A stretch of DNA of 5,903 bases from Sutterella sp. UBA1442 (GCA_002329575.1 DCTK01000093.1:25497-31399), one strand, 5' to 3'; positions 1-5,903 are shown, numbered from the stretch's first letter. The notes: generated by a model from the letters alone, not told the origin. A program made the numbers and translations.

Positions 1-509
1 AAAGTCGTGCTCAAACGCAAGAAAAACTCAAACAATCTCAAGACATGCTTCAACACTATGCAAAGCAACCTACGGGGACTTCATTGCCACAGGCTTCTGA
101 ATCAAAAACCGTCAAGATTGCTGTATCGCCTCAGGCGACTGAAGTAGTGGGAGAGAATTTCCAACGTCGTTGGCTATTGATTAATGCCAACAACGCCGAT
201 GAAATAAAACTGGCTGACACTTTATTGCGAAATGAAAAACTTCGTGCTCCTCAGCAACCAACACTACACTCCATCCGAGTCATTTTGGTCGATGGCAATG
301 TTGAGAAAACTACTCAAGCGTTATCGTCACGTGTCTGGTTTGACCAAGGTAGCCGACTAGTCAATAAGTTCGGAATTACTGCAACGCCCGCTTTTATCAA
401 AATGACCGCTCAGGCCATCTACGTGACGCAAGCGCCTGCGAAAGCGTTTCTTGATAAAGGTTCAAAAGGCACTAAAGCCAGTAGCTCTGACCGTAAGGAG
501 CAGCCATGA
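1..509 (+). CDS. traW: TraW, F-type conjugative pilus assembly protein (5' end outside window)
   Basis: The reading frame is open from the window edge (first full codon at base 3) to the TGA at 507-509, giving 168 visible residues; the true start and signal peptide lie upstream. The ATG at 45 is internal and has no ribosome binding site. TraW is a periplasmic protein of F-like type IV secretion that works with TrbC and TraU in pilus assembly. Visible family features are an Ala/Gln-rich helical beginning, a strand reading WLLINANNADE (about bases 168-200), the segment SIRVILVDG (270-296) and the conserved SRVWFDQ followed by FGITATPAF (about 327-398). These match the F TraW region around SRVYFDQ and LGI. 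The tail is short and charged. The visible part has no cysteine, unlike its neighbours. The gene overlaps traU by four bases (ATGA), and its position just before traU supports the call. Identity is from remembered family motifs, not a search. Confidence 0.88.
   Translation, partial: SRAQTQEKLKQSQDMLQHYAKQPTGTSLPQASESKTVKIAVSPQATEVVGENFQRRWLLINANNADEIKLADTLLRNEKLRAPQQPTLHSIRVILVDGNVEKTTQALSSRVWFDQGSRLVNKFGITATPAFIKMTAQAIYVTQAPAKAFLDKGSKGTKASSSDRKEQP
494..500 (+). promoter_or_regulatory. Ribosome binding site for traU
   Basis: TAAGGAG lies five bases before the ATG at 506, inside the end of traW. It fixes the traU start and fits coupled translation through the ATGA overlap at 506-509. Confidence 0.85.
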
Positions 510-1561
510 AATCCATTGGCACGACCCTCCTTAAATTCCTACTGGCTTTGAGCTTTGCAGTCACTTTGTCAGTACAAGCTCAAGCCGCCTGTCAGGGGCG
601 ATTTGCTAACCCGGTCACGGATGTTTGCTGGGAGTGTTTATTTCCACTCACTGTCGGCCACAACTTAAGTCTCACAGGCTCAACCTTTGCCGATGTCAAA
701 ACAGACGCCGATGCACTTTGCGCCTGTCGAGGGGAAGCGGACGTGACATTCGGAACCAATTTAGGTTTTTGGGAGCCTATTCGTACGGTAGAAATCGTTC
801 GCGAGCCCTTTTGTTTCCCCAGTTTAGGTGGCGTCACGATCTCTGCTAATGACTTTGCGCCCGCTCACGGCAGAACTCCCAGTCCCAAAAAGCGAGGCCA
901 TCGCACAAGTTTTTATCAAGTGCATTGGTATCACACACCTTGGCTTTATCTGTTGGAACTTTTGATTGACACCCACTGTATTGAACAATCGGCTTGGGAT
1001 TTGGCCTATATGACAGAGCTTGACCCTCTGTGGGATGACTCCCGGGCAAGTTTTCTGCTTAATCCCGATGTTGCGCTCTTTTCCAATCCCATCGCAATCG
1101 GCGCTTGTAGCCTTGATTGCGTAGCCGCAAGCACCAGCCTTCCTTTAAATGATCTTTATTGGTGCGCAGGATGCGCAGGCTCTTTATTTCCCCTAACTGG
1201 TTGGGTTAACGCTCACATTACCGATGAACAGGCTTTCAGCCTTCTCATTCAGCGCTTTACGCTAAAGCTTCACCGCGAAGGGCTTCTATGGCGTCAATGG
1301 GGTAAAGACGGTCAATGCGGACCTCAGTTGGAATTTTTGATGTCAAAAAACGTCTATCGAACACAAATGCTTTATCCCTCTCGTGCCACTCAAGGTCAAT
1401 GTTGTCGTCCCTTCGGCGCCACAACAGCCATTGACGCTTTAGGCGGCCAAACACCGCCCGTTGTCGGAGAAGACGCTGTGTATTTGCTTTGGCGGCGCAG
1501 AGACTGCTGTCAAGGGATGAATTTGTCCGATGCCGCACAATCCTCAGGAGTTGGTTCATGA
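506..1561 (+). CDS. traU: TraU, conjugal transfer pilus assembly / mating-pair protein
   Basis: This 351-residue protein is close in length to F TraU (about 330). TraU is an exported periplasmic protein needed for efficient DNA transfer and associated with TraW and TrbC. Residues 1-27 or 1-28 form a signal peptide ending VQAQA. The mature protein opens with the family hallmark CQGRFANPVTDVCWECLFP (29-47). Other conserved blocks are SFYQVHWYHTPW (135-146), YMTELDPLWDD (168-178), WCAGCAGSLFPLTGW (219-233), KLHREGL (254-260) and YLLWRRRDCC (326-335). There are 16 cysteines, at 29, 41, 44, 72, 74, 103, 158, 201, 205, 220, 223, 271, 299, 300, 334 and 335. All lie after the signal peptide, so the protein should be disulfide-rich. 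The TGA at 1559-1561 overlaps the trbC ATG at 1558. Nothing looks truncated. Confidence 0.97.
   Translation: MKSIGTTLLKFLLALSFAVTLSVQAQAACQGRFANPVTDVCWECLFPLTVGHNLSLTGSTFADVKTDADALCACRGEADVTFGTNLGFWEPIRTVEIVREPFCFPSLGGVTISANDFAPAHGRTPSPKKRGHRTSFYQVHWYHTPWLYLLELLIDTHCIEQSAWDLAYMTELDPLWDDSRASFLLNPDVALFSNPIAIGACSLDCVAASTSLPLNDLYWCAGCAGSLFPLTGWVNAHITDEQAFSLLIQRFTLKLHREGLLWRQWGKDGQCGPQLEFLMSKNVYRTQMLYPSRATQGQCCRPFGATTAIDALGGQTPPVVGEDAVYLLWRRRDCCQGMNLSDAAQSSGVGS
1546..1550 (+). promoter_or_regulatory. Ribosome binding site that sets the trbC start
   Basis: AGGAG lies seven bases before the ATG at 1558, within the last codons of traU. It decides between the ATG at 1558 and the longer in-frame ATG at 1489, which would put about 23 polar residues in front of the signal peptide. 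Confidence 0.82.
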
Positions 1562-2292
1562 TGACGCGTTTTCAATCTCTCACATTGGCGTTTATCAGCG
1601 CGATTGTCTGCCCTATTTGCGCAGTCCATGCGAATGAACTCCATTCCGCCGAAGCCCCCGTTCCGCTTCGTTCGCCTGAGGCAATCGCTTCGGTGATTGA
1701 GCGTATTCAAAATCAGGTTCAGGCATTACCTTCTGAAGATAAAACAGTCAATCAAATTGCGATTGCCGTCTCGCTTTCCATGCCACGAGCTTCACTTTTG
1801 CGATTGGCTCAAGATGCTAAAGATGCAGGATTGGCATTGAGTTTTCGTGGGGTCGGTGAAACGATTCCGGCAACGATGACAGATGACGGGAAAATGCCGA
1901 CCGTCATTGAACGCTATGGTTCTCATTTACTTAAACGTCATTTGGCTTCTTTCGATTTTTTGCGTGAAGTTGGAGTAACGATTCGAATCGATCCGATGCT
2001 TTTTCAAAAAGCGAACATTGATCACGTACCGCAAGTCCTTGTAATCGGAAAGGCTCATCATCCTCTTCAGAATTGCGCTTTAACAAATTCCTTTGACTCG
2101 CATTGCGCCGGCACACCATCACAAACGACGGTCATCACTCGTGCGATCGGCGATGTGACCCTGGCTTTTGCCTTAAGACATTTAGAAGATGTACTCAAGA
2201 CCTCTATCAAAGAGAATCATGGCAATGAAGTGTTAATGAGTGCTCTTCAGACAGTTCAGGCGACATTAAAGCCTCTGGGAGAGCGCCCATGA
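1558..2292 (+). CDS. trbC: TrbC, F-type pilus assembly protein
   Basis: This 244-residue periplasmic protein of the F-type TrbC family acts with TraW in pilus assembly. A signal peptide ends at AVHA (residue 26). Family blocks follow in the usual order: IAVSLSMPRASLLRLA (69-84), FRGVGE (96-101), IRIDPMLFQ (142-150), VPQVLVIG (157-164), Cys173 and Cys183, then IGDVTLAFALRHLE (197-210). The layout resembles a thioredoxin-like fold, but there is no CxxC motif in the mature part, so I infer a structural rather than a redox role. The start at 1558 (Met-Met) is chosen because of AGGAG at 1546-1550 and because the signal peptide begins there; 1561 is a possible alternative. The gene overlaps traU and the following gene by four bases each. 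Its place between traU and traN is the same as in F. Confidence 0.94.
   Translation: MMTRFQSLTLAFISAIVCPICAVHANELHSAEAPVPLRSPEAIASVIERIQNQVQALPSEDKTVNQIAIAVSLSMPRASLLRLAQDAKDAGLALSFRGVGETIPATMTDDGKMPTVIERYGSHLLKRHLASFDFLREVGVTIRIDPMLFQKANIDHVPQVLVIGKAHHPLQNCALTNSFDSHCAGTPSQTTVITRAIGDVTLAFALRHLEDVLKTSIKENHGNEVLMSALQTVQATLKPLGERP
2277..2281 (+). promoter_or_regulatory. Ribosome binding site for the first TraN-like gene
   Basis: GGGAG lies seven bases before the ATG at 2289, inside the end of trbC. The ATGA overlap at 2289-2292 suggests coupled translation. Confidence 0.78.
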
Positions 2293-3467
2293 GACTATCT
2301 TCAATCGCTGCAAGTGTCTTTACCGGTATGGCTTTGATGATGTTTGTTCCCTGCAGTGCCAAAAGCATCACGGCAGAAGAGGCAGCAGGATCCGCCATGA
2401 CCGTTGAGCGTCCAGCGTTTGAGAACATGCTCACGCATGACTCGCGAAACGACACCATTCCTAAAGATGCCGTGGGTAGTACGGACGACTTGACGCAACT
2501 TCGAGGCGAAGACGGCATGGGCGATCTCTTTACACCGGGCTCAGGCAAAGCCAATGCGTGCTTGGATGCTAATGACCCGGAATGCCTGGCTGTGCAACTT
2601 GTCTACCAAGGCGGAGCCAATCCCCCGTCTTTATCGGATGAAGATAAAAATCAGATCTTTGATGGCTATGACGATGTGAAAGACAACGTTGAAGACATCG
2701 TGGGCGAAGCCGATGACATGGTGAGTTCGGACATTCGATGCGAAACCGTCACTACGGTAATTCCGGGAAGAAGTGAAATTGAAGTCTGTGACATTGGTGA
2801 AGGTGTGACTTCAGCCACTTGTTCTGAAGGCTGGACGATGGATAAGGGGCTTGAATTCATTTATCGCTGCCACTTGCTGTCAACCGGATCAACGGAAGTC
2901 TGTCAGCTCACACATGAAGTGCTCTATCACCATGAAAACCGCTATCAATGTAAAAAAGAAGATGCTGTGTATGAAAACGTCGGTTGCACCATTCCGGTTA
3001 CGGTCAATGTTGATAAAACATACCCCTACACATGCAAAACCCAGACCGCACAAGACATTCAAAAACGCTGTGTGAGAACACTTAACGTCACAGCCGAACC
3101 CGGTTGTGTCGACGATCGCAAGCTCATAGAACGGCTCAACATCTTTAAAGAAGTCGGTTATTCGGGTTCCAGTACACAGATGCGAGCCAATGTGACATTG
3201 GATTGTGGACCGTCGCTTTTGATGCGCATTAAGTTCGGCAACAAAACGATGGCCACCTTCACTGAGTCGCCTTCCACTGTCACGGCCACGTATCGCATTG
3301 AGTTCGTGCTCAGTATCCGTAATGTCACCATCGATGGGGTTGACCGTTACGAAGTCACGGTCACCAATACCGATACGGGCCAAGGGACTCGAACCATCAC
3401 TTTTACGATGCCCGTCATCACGAACGAAGATCGAGTCACAGATTCGTGGTCGGAGGTTTGCTCGTGA
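2289..3467 (+). CDS. TraN-like exported protein, amino-terminal half of a divided TraN
   Basis: This is a 392-residue protein. Residues 1-24 form a signal peptide ending PCSA; there is no convincing lipobox. Residues 25-90 are polar and look disordered. A CLDANDPECLA block (91-101) is followed by an acidic stretch (about 116-148) and then a cysteine-repeat region (151-273) with tandem 27-28-residue units. Residues about 290-388 are rich in Thr and Val in alternating patterns typical of beta strands, and the protein ends DSWSEVCS. The mature part has 14 cysteines. I read it as the first half of a large TraN (mating-pair adhesin). It lies in the traN position, it is Cys-rich and exported, and its last residues run naturally into the Cys/ETR/CW module that opens the next protein. 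It lacks the TraN carboxy-terminal domain, which is in the next gene. It could instead be an independent TraN paralogue or accessory adhesin. Translation probably couples to the next gene through TGATG at 3465-3469. Confidence 0.72.
   Translation: MRLSSIAASVFTGMALMMFVPCSAKSITAEEAAGSAMTVERPAFENMLTHDSRNDTIPKDAVGSTDDLTQLRGEDGMGDLFTPGSGKANACLDANDPECLAVQLVYQGGANPPSLSDEDKNQIFDGYDDVKDNVEDIVGEADDMVSSDIRCETVTTVIPGRSEIEVCDIGEGVTSATCSEGWTMDKGLEFIYRCHLLSTGSTEVCQLTHEVLYHHENRYQCKKEDAVYENVGCTIPVTVNVDKTYPYTCKTQTAQDIQKRCVRTLNVTAEPGCVDDRKLIERLNIFKEVGYSGSSTQMRANVTLDCGPSLLMRIKFGNKTMATFTESPSTVTATYRIEFVLSIRNVTIDGVDRYEVTVTNTDTGQGTRTITFTMPVITNEDRVTDSWSEVCS
2739..3107 (+). repeat. Tandem 27-28-residue cysteine repeat in the first TraN-like protein
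   Basis: Cysteines at residues 151, 167, 178, 194, 205, 221, 233, 249, 261 and 273 are spaced 15, 10, 15, 10, 15, 11, 15, 11 and 11 residues apart. This gives four units of the form C-x15-C-x10/11 plus a closing pair. In units 2-4 the second Cys is preceded by Tyr-x (YRC, YQC, YTC); unit 1 has EVC. Apart from the cysteines and this motif the sequences have diverged, and no repeat is obvious in the DNA itself. The function is unknown; a stack of small disulfide-linked beta units is an inference. Confidence 0.75.
3452..3456 (+). promoter_or_regulatory. Ribosome binding site for the second TraN gene
   Basis: GGAGG lies ten bases before the ATG at 3467, inside the last codons of the preceding gene. 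It is evidence that the second gene is translated on its own and is not the accidental product of a frameshift. A GTG at 3464 (spacing seven) is also possible and would change the protein by only one residue. Confidence 0.75.
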
Positions 3468-3556
3468 TGAAAAATGCTTTGTGGCCTCAGGTGGTACATG
3501 TGACCGCTTTTGTATTGGTAACGCTTGTCACAATGACACTCTCTGATGCATTTGCG
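3467..3556 (+). other. Signal peptide of the second TraN protein
   Basis: A short start (MKNALWPQ), a hydrophobic core of about 15 residues (VTAFVLVTLVTMTL) and an AFA site before SES make a typical Sec signal peptide. It sits exactly at the break between the two TraN-like genes, so the second polypeptide can be exported independently. This is the main argument against the break being a sequencing error. Confidence 0.85.
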
Positions 3557-5827
3557 AGCGAGAGTGAGACCTGTACAACAGAAAAAGAAACGTGCCTGCA
3601 AGGCGCAGAGACTCGCCTTATCAACGGTGTGAAGGTTTATCGCGATTGCTGGCAATACGAAACGGTGAAAAACTGCGTCAGTAGTGACGATGCAGACTAC
3701 TGTGCGCCGCTAAAAAGCAATGCAGCCTGTCACGAGGAAAGCACTACATGCCTAGAAAGTCCCAGCCCCGGTATCTGCACGGAATCAGAGTCAGTTTATC
3801 ACTGTGAAAGCCGCGTTGATCCTCTGCCCGACGGGGTTGTTGCGTCTGATGTCATCACAGAAGTCACTGACGTTTTTGAAACGGATCGCTACTGTCCGCA
3901 AAATACAGACCCCAACTGTAACGTTCAAATGGACGTTTGCACGGCACCTGACGAAACCCGCGTTGTTGACGGTATTGAGGTAACACTGCCTTGCTGGGAG
4001 ATGAGTACCGATTTTTCCTGCCAAGTCACGCCTGAAAATCCCTCTTGCAACCTTTTGCATCAAGCCGGCTGCACGCTTCAAACGCCCGATCAACAATTGA
4101 CGGTTGAGTCTGTGACAACAAACACCAAGTCTGAGACACGTTACTACGCTTGCCGAGATGAGGTTACGGTTCCATCTCACGATGACATTGTCTTTGATGA
4201 GCGCTTTGCTGTCATTGACAGCATTTCTGAAAAAGACTCGACCTGTGAGACAAATTGCGAGATTACAAATCGAACGTGTAACGAGACTCACCCCTTATTT
4301 GCCGAAGTTTGTGTTGAAGAATCTCTGACTCGAGTCTGTGAAGGATCGACCGATCCGACGTCCTGCAGCCCGTTAACCGATATCGGTTGCCGGCTCAAGA
4401 CAAATGAATCGATTGCCAGTACTGACTCATTGTCTGAAAACGGCACATCACAAGACTATGTCTGCCAGAGCGAGTTAACACCGTTGCCGGAAAACATCAT
4501 TGAGGTTTCCCGAAATGAGATTTATATCGGTATGACAGAAGACTCGGACTGTCCGAGTACATTGCCCGATTCTGAACAGTGGCAATCTCGCTCTGCGACT
4601 TTAATCTCAAAGGCAGAGTCGACTGCTCGAGCTCAATGCTCGGTGTCCTCCAAGTCCTGCCTCGAAGGTCCTGAGACGAGAGTCGTCAATGGCACGCCCG
4701 TCTACAAAGATTGCTGGCGCTATGAGATTCAATATAGCTGCACCAATCCCGACACAGTCAACGGCTGTGAGGGCCTAGCCGATGATAAGGACTGCGCCGT
4801 GGAAACCAAAACCTGCATCGCTGGTAACGAGCACAACTGCTCGCTTTGGACCTACACCTACCGCTGTCAGGTAAGAAATGAGCAAATCATTGAAGAAGAG
4901 CATTGCACGGAGTCCATCTGTCAGCACGGGCTTTGCACGCCAACCGACGATGCGCCCAATACCAATCTGACAGATACGATTGCCAAACTCGAAATTGCTC
5001 GTCAAGCGGCTGTTTACGGCGACTATGACGGACTGCGATTCTTCTCGGGCACTGCAGAGACCTGCCGCAATAAACTCGGAGGCGTCTCTTGTTGCAAGGG
5101 CAAGGTAAGAGCCTCCTACAGTAACGAAAATGCACTTGGAGCGTCCTATATTTTTGCTTCACAAATCGCAAAAGAAACGGTCAAAACCCTTGGCTCGCCT
5201 TATGTGAACGATATTTTGATGAGCCACGACACGATGGCTTCCGTCATGACAAAGCTTTACGGCGAAGCGGGCATGCACGCCTACTCCCCTTCACTGTCCT
5301 ATTACGGCTTGTCGGTCTCTTATGCCTCTGGCTCCTTGCAGTTTTCTTTTGATCCATGGACCTTCTTTGCCATGGTTGCGATGGACGTTGCAACCGATTA
5401 CCTCTCCTGCACGCAAGAAGAGCAAGCCTTGCAGCTTAAACGTGGCTCCGAAAGTTGCCTTTACGTGGGAAGCGTTTGCACGGCATTTAACCTCGGCCGA
5501 TGCCAAGAAAAAACGGAGAGCTACTGTTGCTACAACTCTCGCTTGGCCCGCCTTGTTCAAGAAGCCGCTCACGAGCAACTCGGGCTTTCTTGGGGAGAGA
5601 TTGCCGCCGCAGACTGCCGAGGACTCACGGCCTACGAGTTTTCTCAACTGGATCTCTCAACCATTGATATCGATGAGTTAAGGGACATGATCGGCGAGCA
5701 AAGAATTGGAACGGTCGATTCGGATAAAGCGCTCACTCGCGCCAAGAATCGTGCCGAGACTCTTAAAACCGATCCCTATAAGTCCATGCCAACCAAAGAA
5801 GCGGTTTGTGCAAACAGCGACTGTTAA
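3467..5827 (+). CDS. traN: TraN, mating-pair stabilization adhesin (carboxy-terminal part, with four Cys modules)
   Basis: This 786-residue protein stabilizes mating pairs at the outer membrane; in F and relatives TraN contacts recipient outer-membrane proteins. Residues 1-30 form a signal peptide ending DAFA. Residues 36-480 contain four tandem cysteine modules. A short helical link follows (about 498-520). The classical TraN end comes next: FFSGTAETCRNKLGGVSCCKGK (525-546, key Cys 533, 542, 543), a hydrophobic helix near 628-646, Cys648, Cys664, Cys671, Cys679, SYCCYNSRLARL (685-696), LGLSWGE (705-711), DCRGLT (716-721) and FSQLDLSTIDIDEL (725-738). A polar tail ends with Cys781 and a final Cys786. 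The mature protein has 50 cysteines. F TraN is about 600 residues and starts at its own signal peptide. Here the matching amino-terminal material appears to be in the preceding separate gene. ATG 3467 is preferred over GTG 3446 because the signal peptide and GGAGG spacing fit it. Confidence 0.93.
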   Translation: MKNALWPQVVHVTAFVLVTLVTMTLSDAFASESETCTTEKETCLQGAETRLINGVKVYRDCWQYETVKNCVSSDDADYCAPLKSNAACHEESTTCLESPSPGICTESESVYHCESRVDPLPDGVVASDVITEVTDVFETDRYCPQNTDPNCNVQMDVCTAPDETRVVDGIEVTLPCWEMSTDFSCQVTPENPSCNLLHQAGCTLQTPDQQLTVESVTTNTKSETRYYACRDEVTVPSHDDIVFDERFAVIDSISEKDSTCETNCEITNRTCNETHPLFAEVCVEESLTRVCEGSTDPTSCSPLTDIGCRLKTNESIASTDSLSENGTSQDYVCQSELTPLPENIIEVSRNEIYIGMTEDSDCPSTLPDSEQWQSRSATLISKAESTARAQCSVSSKSCLEGPETRVVNGTPVYKDCWRYEIQYSCTNPDTVNGCEGLADDKDCAVETKTCIAGNEHNCSLWTYTYRCQVRNEQIIEEEHCTESICQHGLCTPTDDAPNTNLTDTIAKLEIARQAAVYGDYDGLRFFSGTAETCRNKLGGVSCCKGKVRASYSNENALGASYIFASQIAKETVKTLGSPYVNDILMSHDTMASVMTKLYGEAGMHAYSPSLSYYGLSVSYASGSLQFSFDPWTFFAMVAMDVATDYLSCTQEEQALQLKRGSESCLYVGSVCTAFNLGRCQEKTESYCCYNSRLARLVQEAAHEQLGLSWGEIAAADCRGLTAYEFSQLDLSTIDIDELRDMIGEQRIGTVDSDKALTRAKNRAETLKTDPYKSMPTKEAVCANSDC
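3572..4906 (+). repeat. Four tandem cysteine modules in TraN
   Basis: Modules cover residues 36-143, 151-260, 264-362 and 391-480 (bases 3572-3895, 3917-4246, 4256-4552, 4637-4906). Each begins C-x6-C-x17-C-x8-C-x8-C-x7/8-C; in module 3 the x17 loop is x10. About 23-26 residues later comes a Y-x-C (YHC, YAC, YVC, YRC), and a last Cys closes the unit. Modules 1, 2 and 4 share ETR, a following Gly, and CW (Cys61, 176, 416); module 3 has CV. Modules 1 and 4 are the closest pair: ETRLINGVKVYRDCW against ETRVVNGTPVYKDCW. Modules 1 and 4 have two extra cysteines (95/104 and 450/458) that modules 2 and 3 lack. This looks like old internal duplication of a TraN extracellular domain. Confidence 0.88.
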
Positions 5828-5844
5828 TTTTTAGCGTTAACACC

Positions 5845-5903
5845 ATGACTAGAAAAAGTTTAAAAAACCAAGTGATAACTCAATCCTCTGCCCGCTCTTG
5901 CAA
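5845..5903 (+). CDS. Possible start of the next gene, cut by the window end
   Basis: An ATG at 5845, 17 bases after the traN stop, opens a frame that stays open to the window edge (19 codons, beginning MTRKSLKNQVIT). There is no good ribosome binding site before it, no signal peptide can be seen, and the DNA here is more A+T-rich than traN. The reverse strand also has short open tails reaching this region, so a convergent gene cannot be excluded. No product can be named. Confidence 0.2.
   Translation, partial: MTRKSLKNQVITQSSARSC

Noticed and set aside
1489..1557. Longer trbC start at ATG 1489.
   Set aside because: It would add 23 polar residues before the signal peptide and has no ribosome binding site, whereas AGGAG sits correctly before 1558.
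2340..2360. Lipoprotein signal at Cys22 of the first TraN-like protein.
   Set aside because: The residues before it (MFVPC) do not fit a lipobox; an ordinary cleavage after PCSA is more likely.
2889..3383. Reverse-strand open frame of 164 codons.
   Set aside because: It lies opposite the first TraN-like gene, has no recognisable motif or ribosome binding context, and looks like a shadow of the coding strand.
3446..3466. GTG start at 3446 for the second TraN gene.
   Set aside because: GGAGG lies downstream of it, and the signal peptide fits better from ATG 3467.
3362..3467. Possible programmed or accidental frameshift joining the two TraN genes.
   Set aside because: The second frame is open through about 100 bases upstream, but it encodes nothing TraN-like there. 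There is no clear slippery site. A fusion would place a signal-peptide-like hydrophobic segment in the middle of an exported protein. A good ribosome binding site and TGATG support separate starts.
3791..4291. Reverse-strand open frame of 166 codons.
   Set aside because: It lies opposite the TraN cysteine modules. Its content is the antisense of Cys/Asp/Glu codons, and nothing in it resembles a known protein.
5828..5844. Possible terminator after traN.
   Set aside because: There is a run of five T at 5828-5832 but no GC-rich hairpin before it, so a rho-independent terminator is not supported.

Overview
The window is an uninterrupted piece of a conjugative transfer (tra) operon, all on the + strand. 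It carries the F-type mating-pair-formation genes in the F plasmid order: traW (its 5' end lies outside the window), traU, trbC and traN. All four are cell-envelope proteins of the F-like type IV secretion system. TraW, TraU and TrbC belong to the periplasmic/outer-membrane assembly group needed for pilus formation and stable mating pairs. TraN is the outer-membrane adhesin that grips the recipient. The source is therefore a Gram-negative bacterium, most likely a proteobacterium, and the DNA is a conjugative plasmid or an integrative conjugative element. No replication, integration or host marker is present, so neither the species nor the type of element can be fixed.

Layout: traW (to 509), traU (506-1561), trbC (1558-2292), a first TraN-like gene (2289-3467), a second TraN-like gene (3467-5827), then 76 bases with no secure gene. 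Every gene junction overlaps. Three are ATGA overlaps and the fourth is a TGATG stop/start. Each start has a Shine-Dalgarno sequence inside the upstream gene. This is the pattern of one transcript with translational coupling, and no internal promoter or terminator was seen.

The unusual part is traN. The function that is one secreted protein in F is here carried by two consecutive genes, each with its own start, ribosome binding site and signal peptide. The first product (392 aa) looks like the amino-terminal half of a large TraN. The second (786 aa) has the classical TraN carboxy-terminal cysteine domain, so the pair looks like a TraN divided into two separately exported polypeptides. Both halves hold cysteine-spaced tandem repeats. 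The first has an approximately 27-28-residue repeat with Cys spacings of 15 and 10-11 residues. The second has four modules of about 90-110 residues with near-identical Cys spacing. The mature second protein has 50 cysteines and the mature first has 14.

Working model (inference): TraW, TraU and TrbC assemble the transfer apparatus. The two TraN parts form a disulfide-rich surface adhesin in which the repeated modules probably make the exposed, recipient-contacting part. Oxidative folding by Dsb-type enzymes would be needed for TraU and both TraN proteins.
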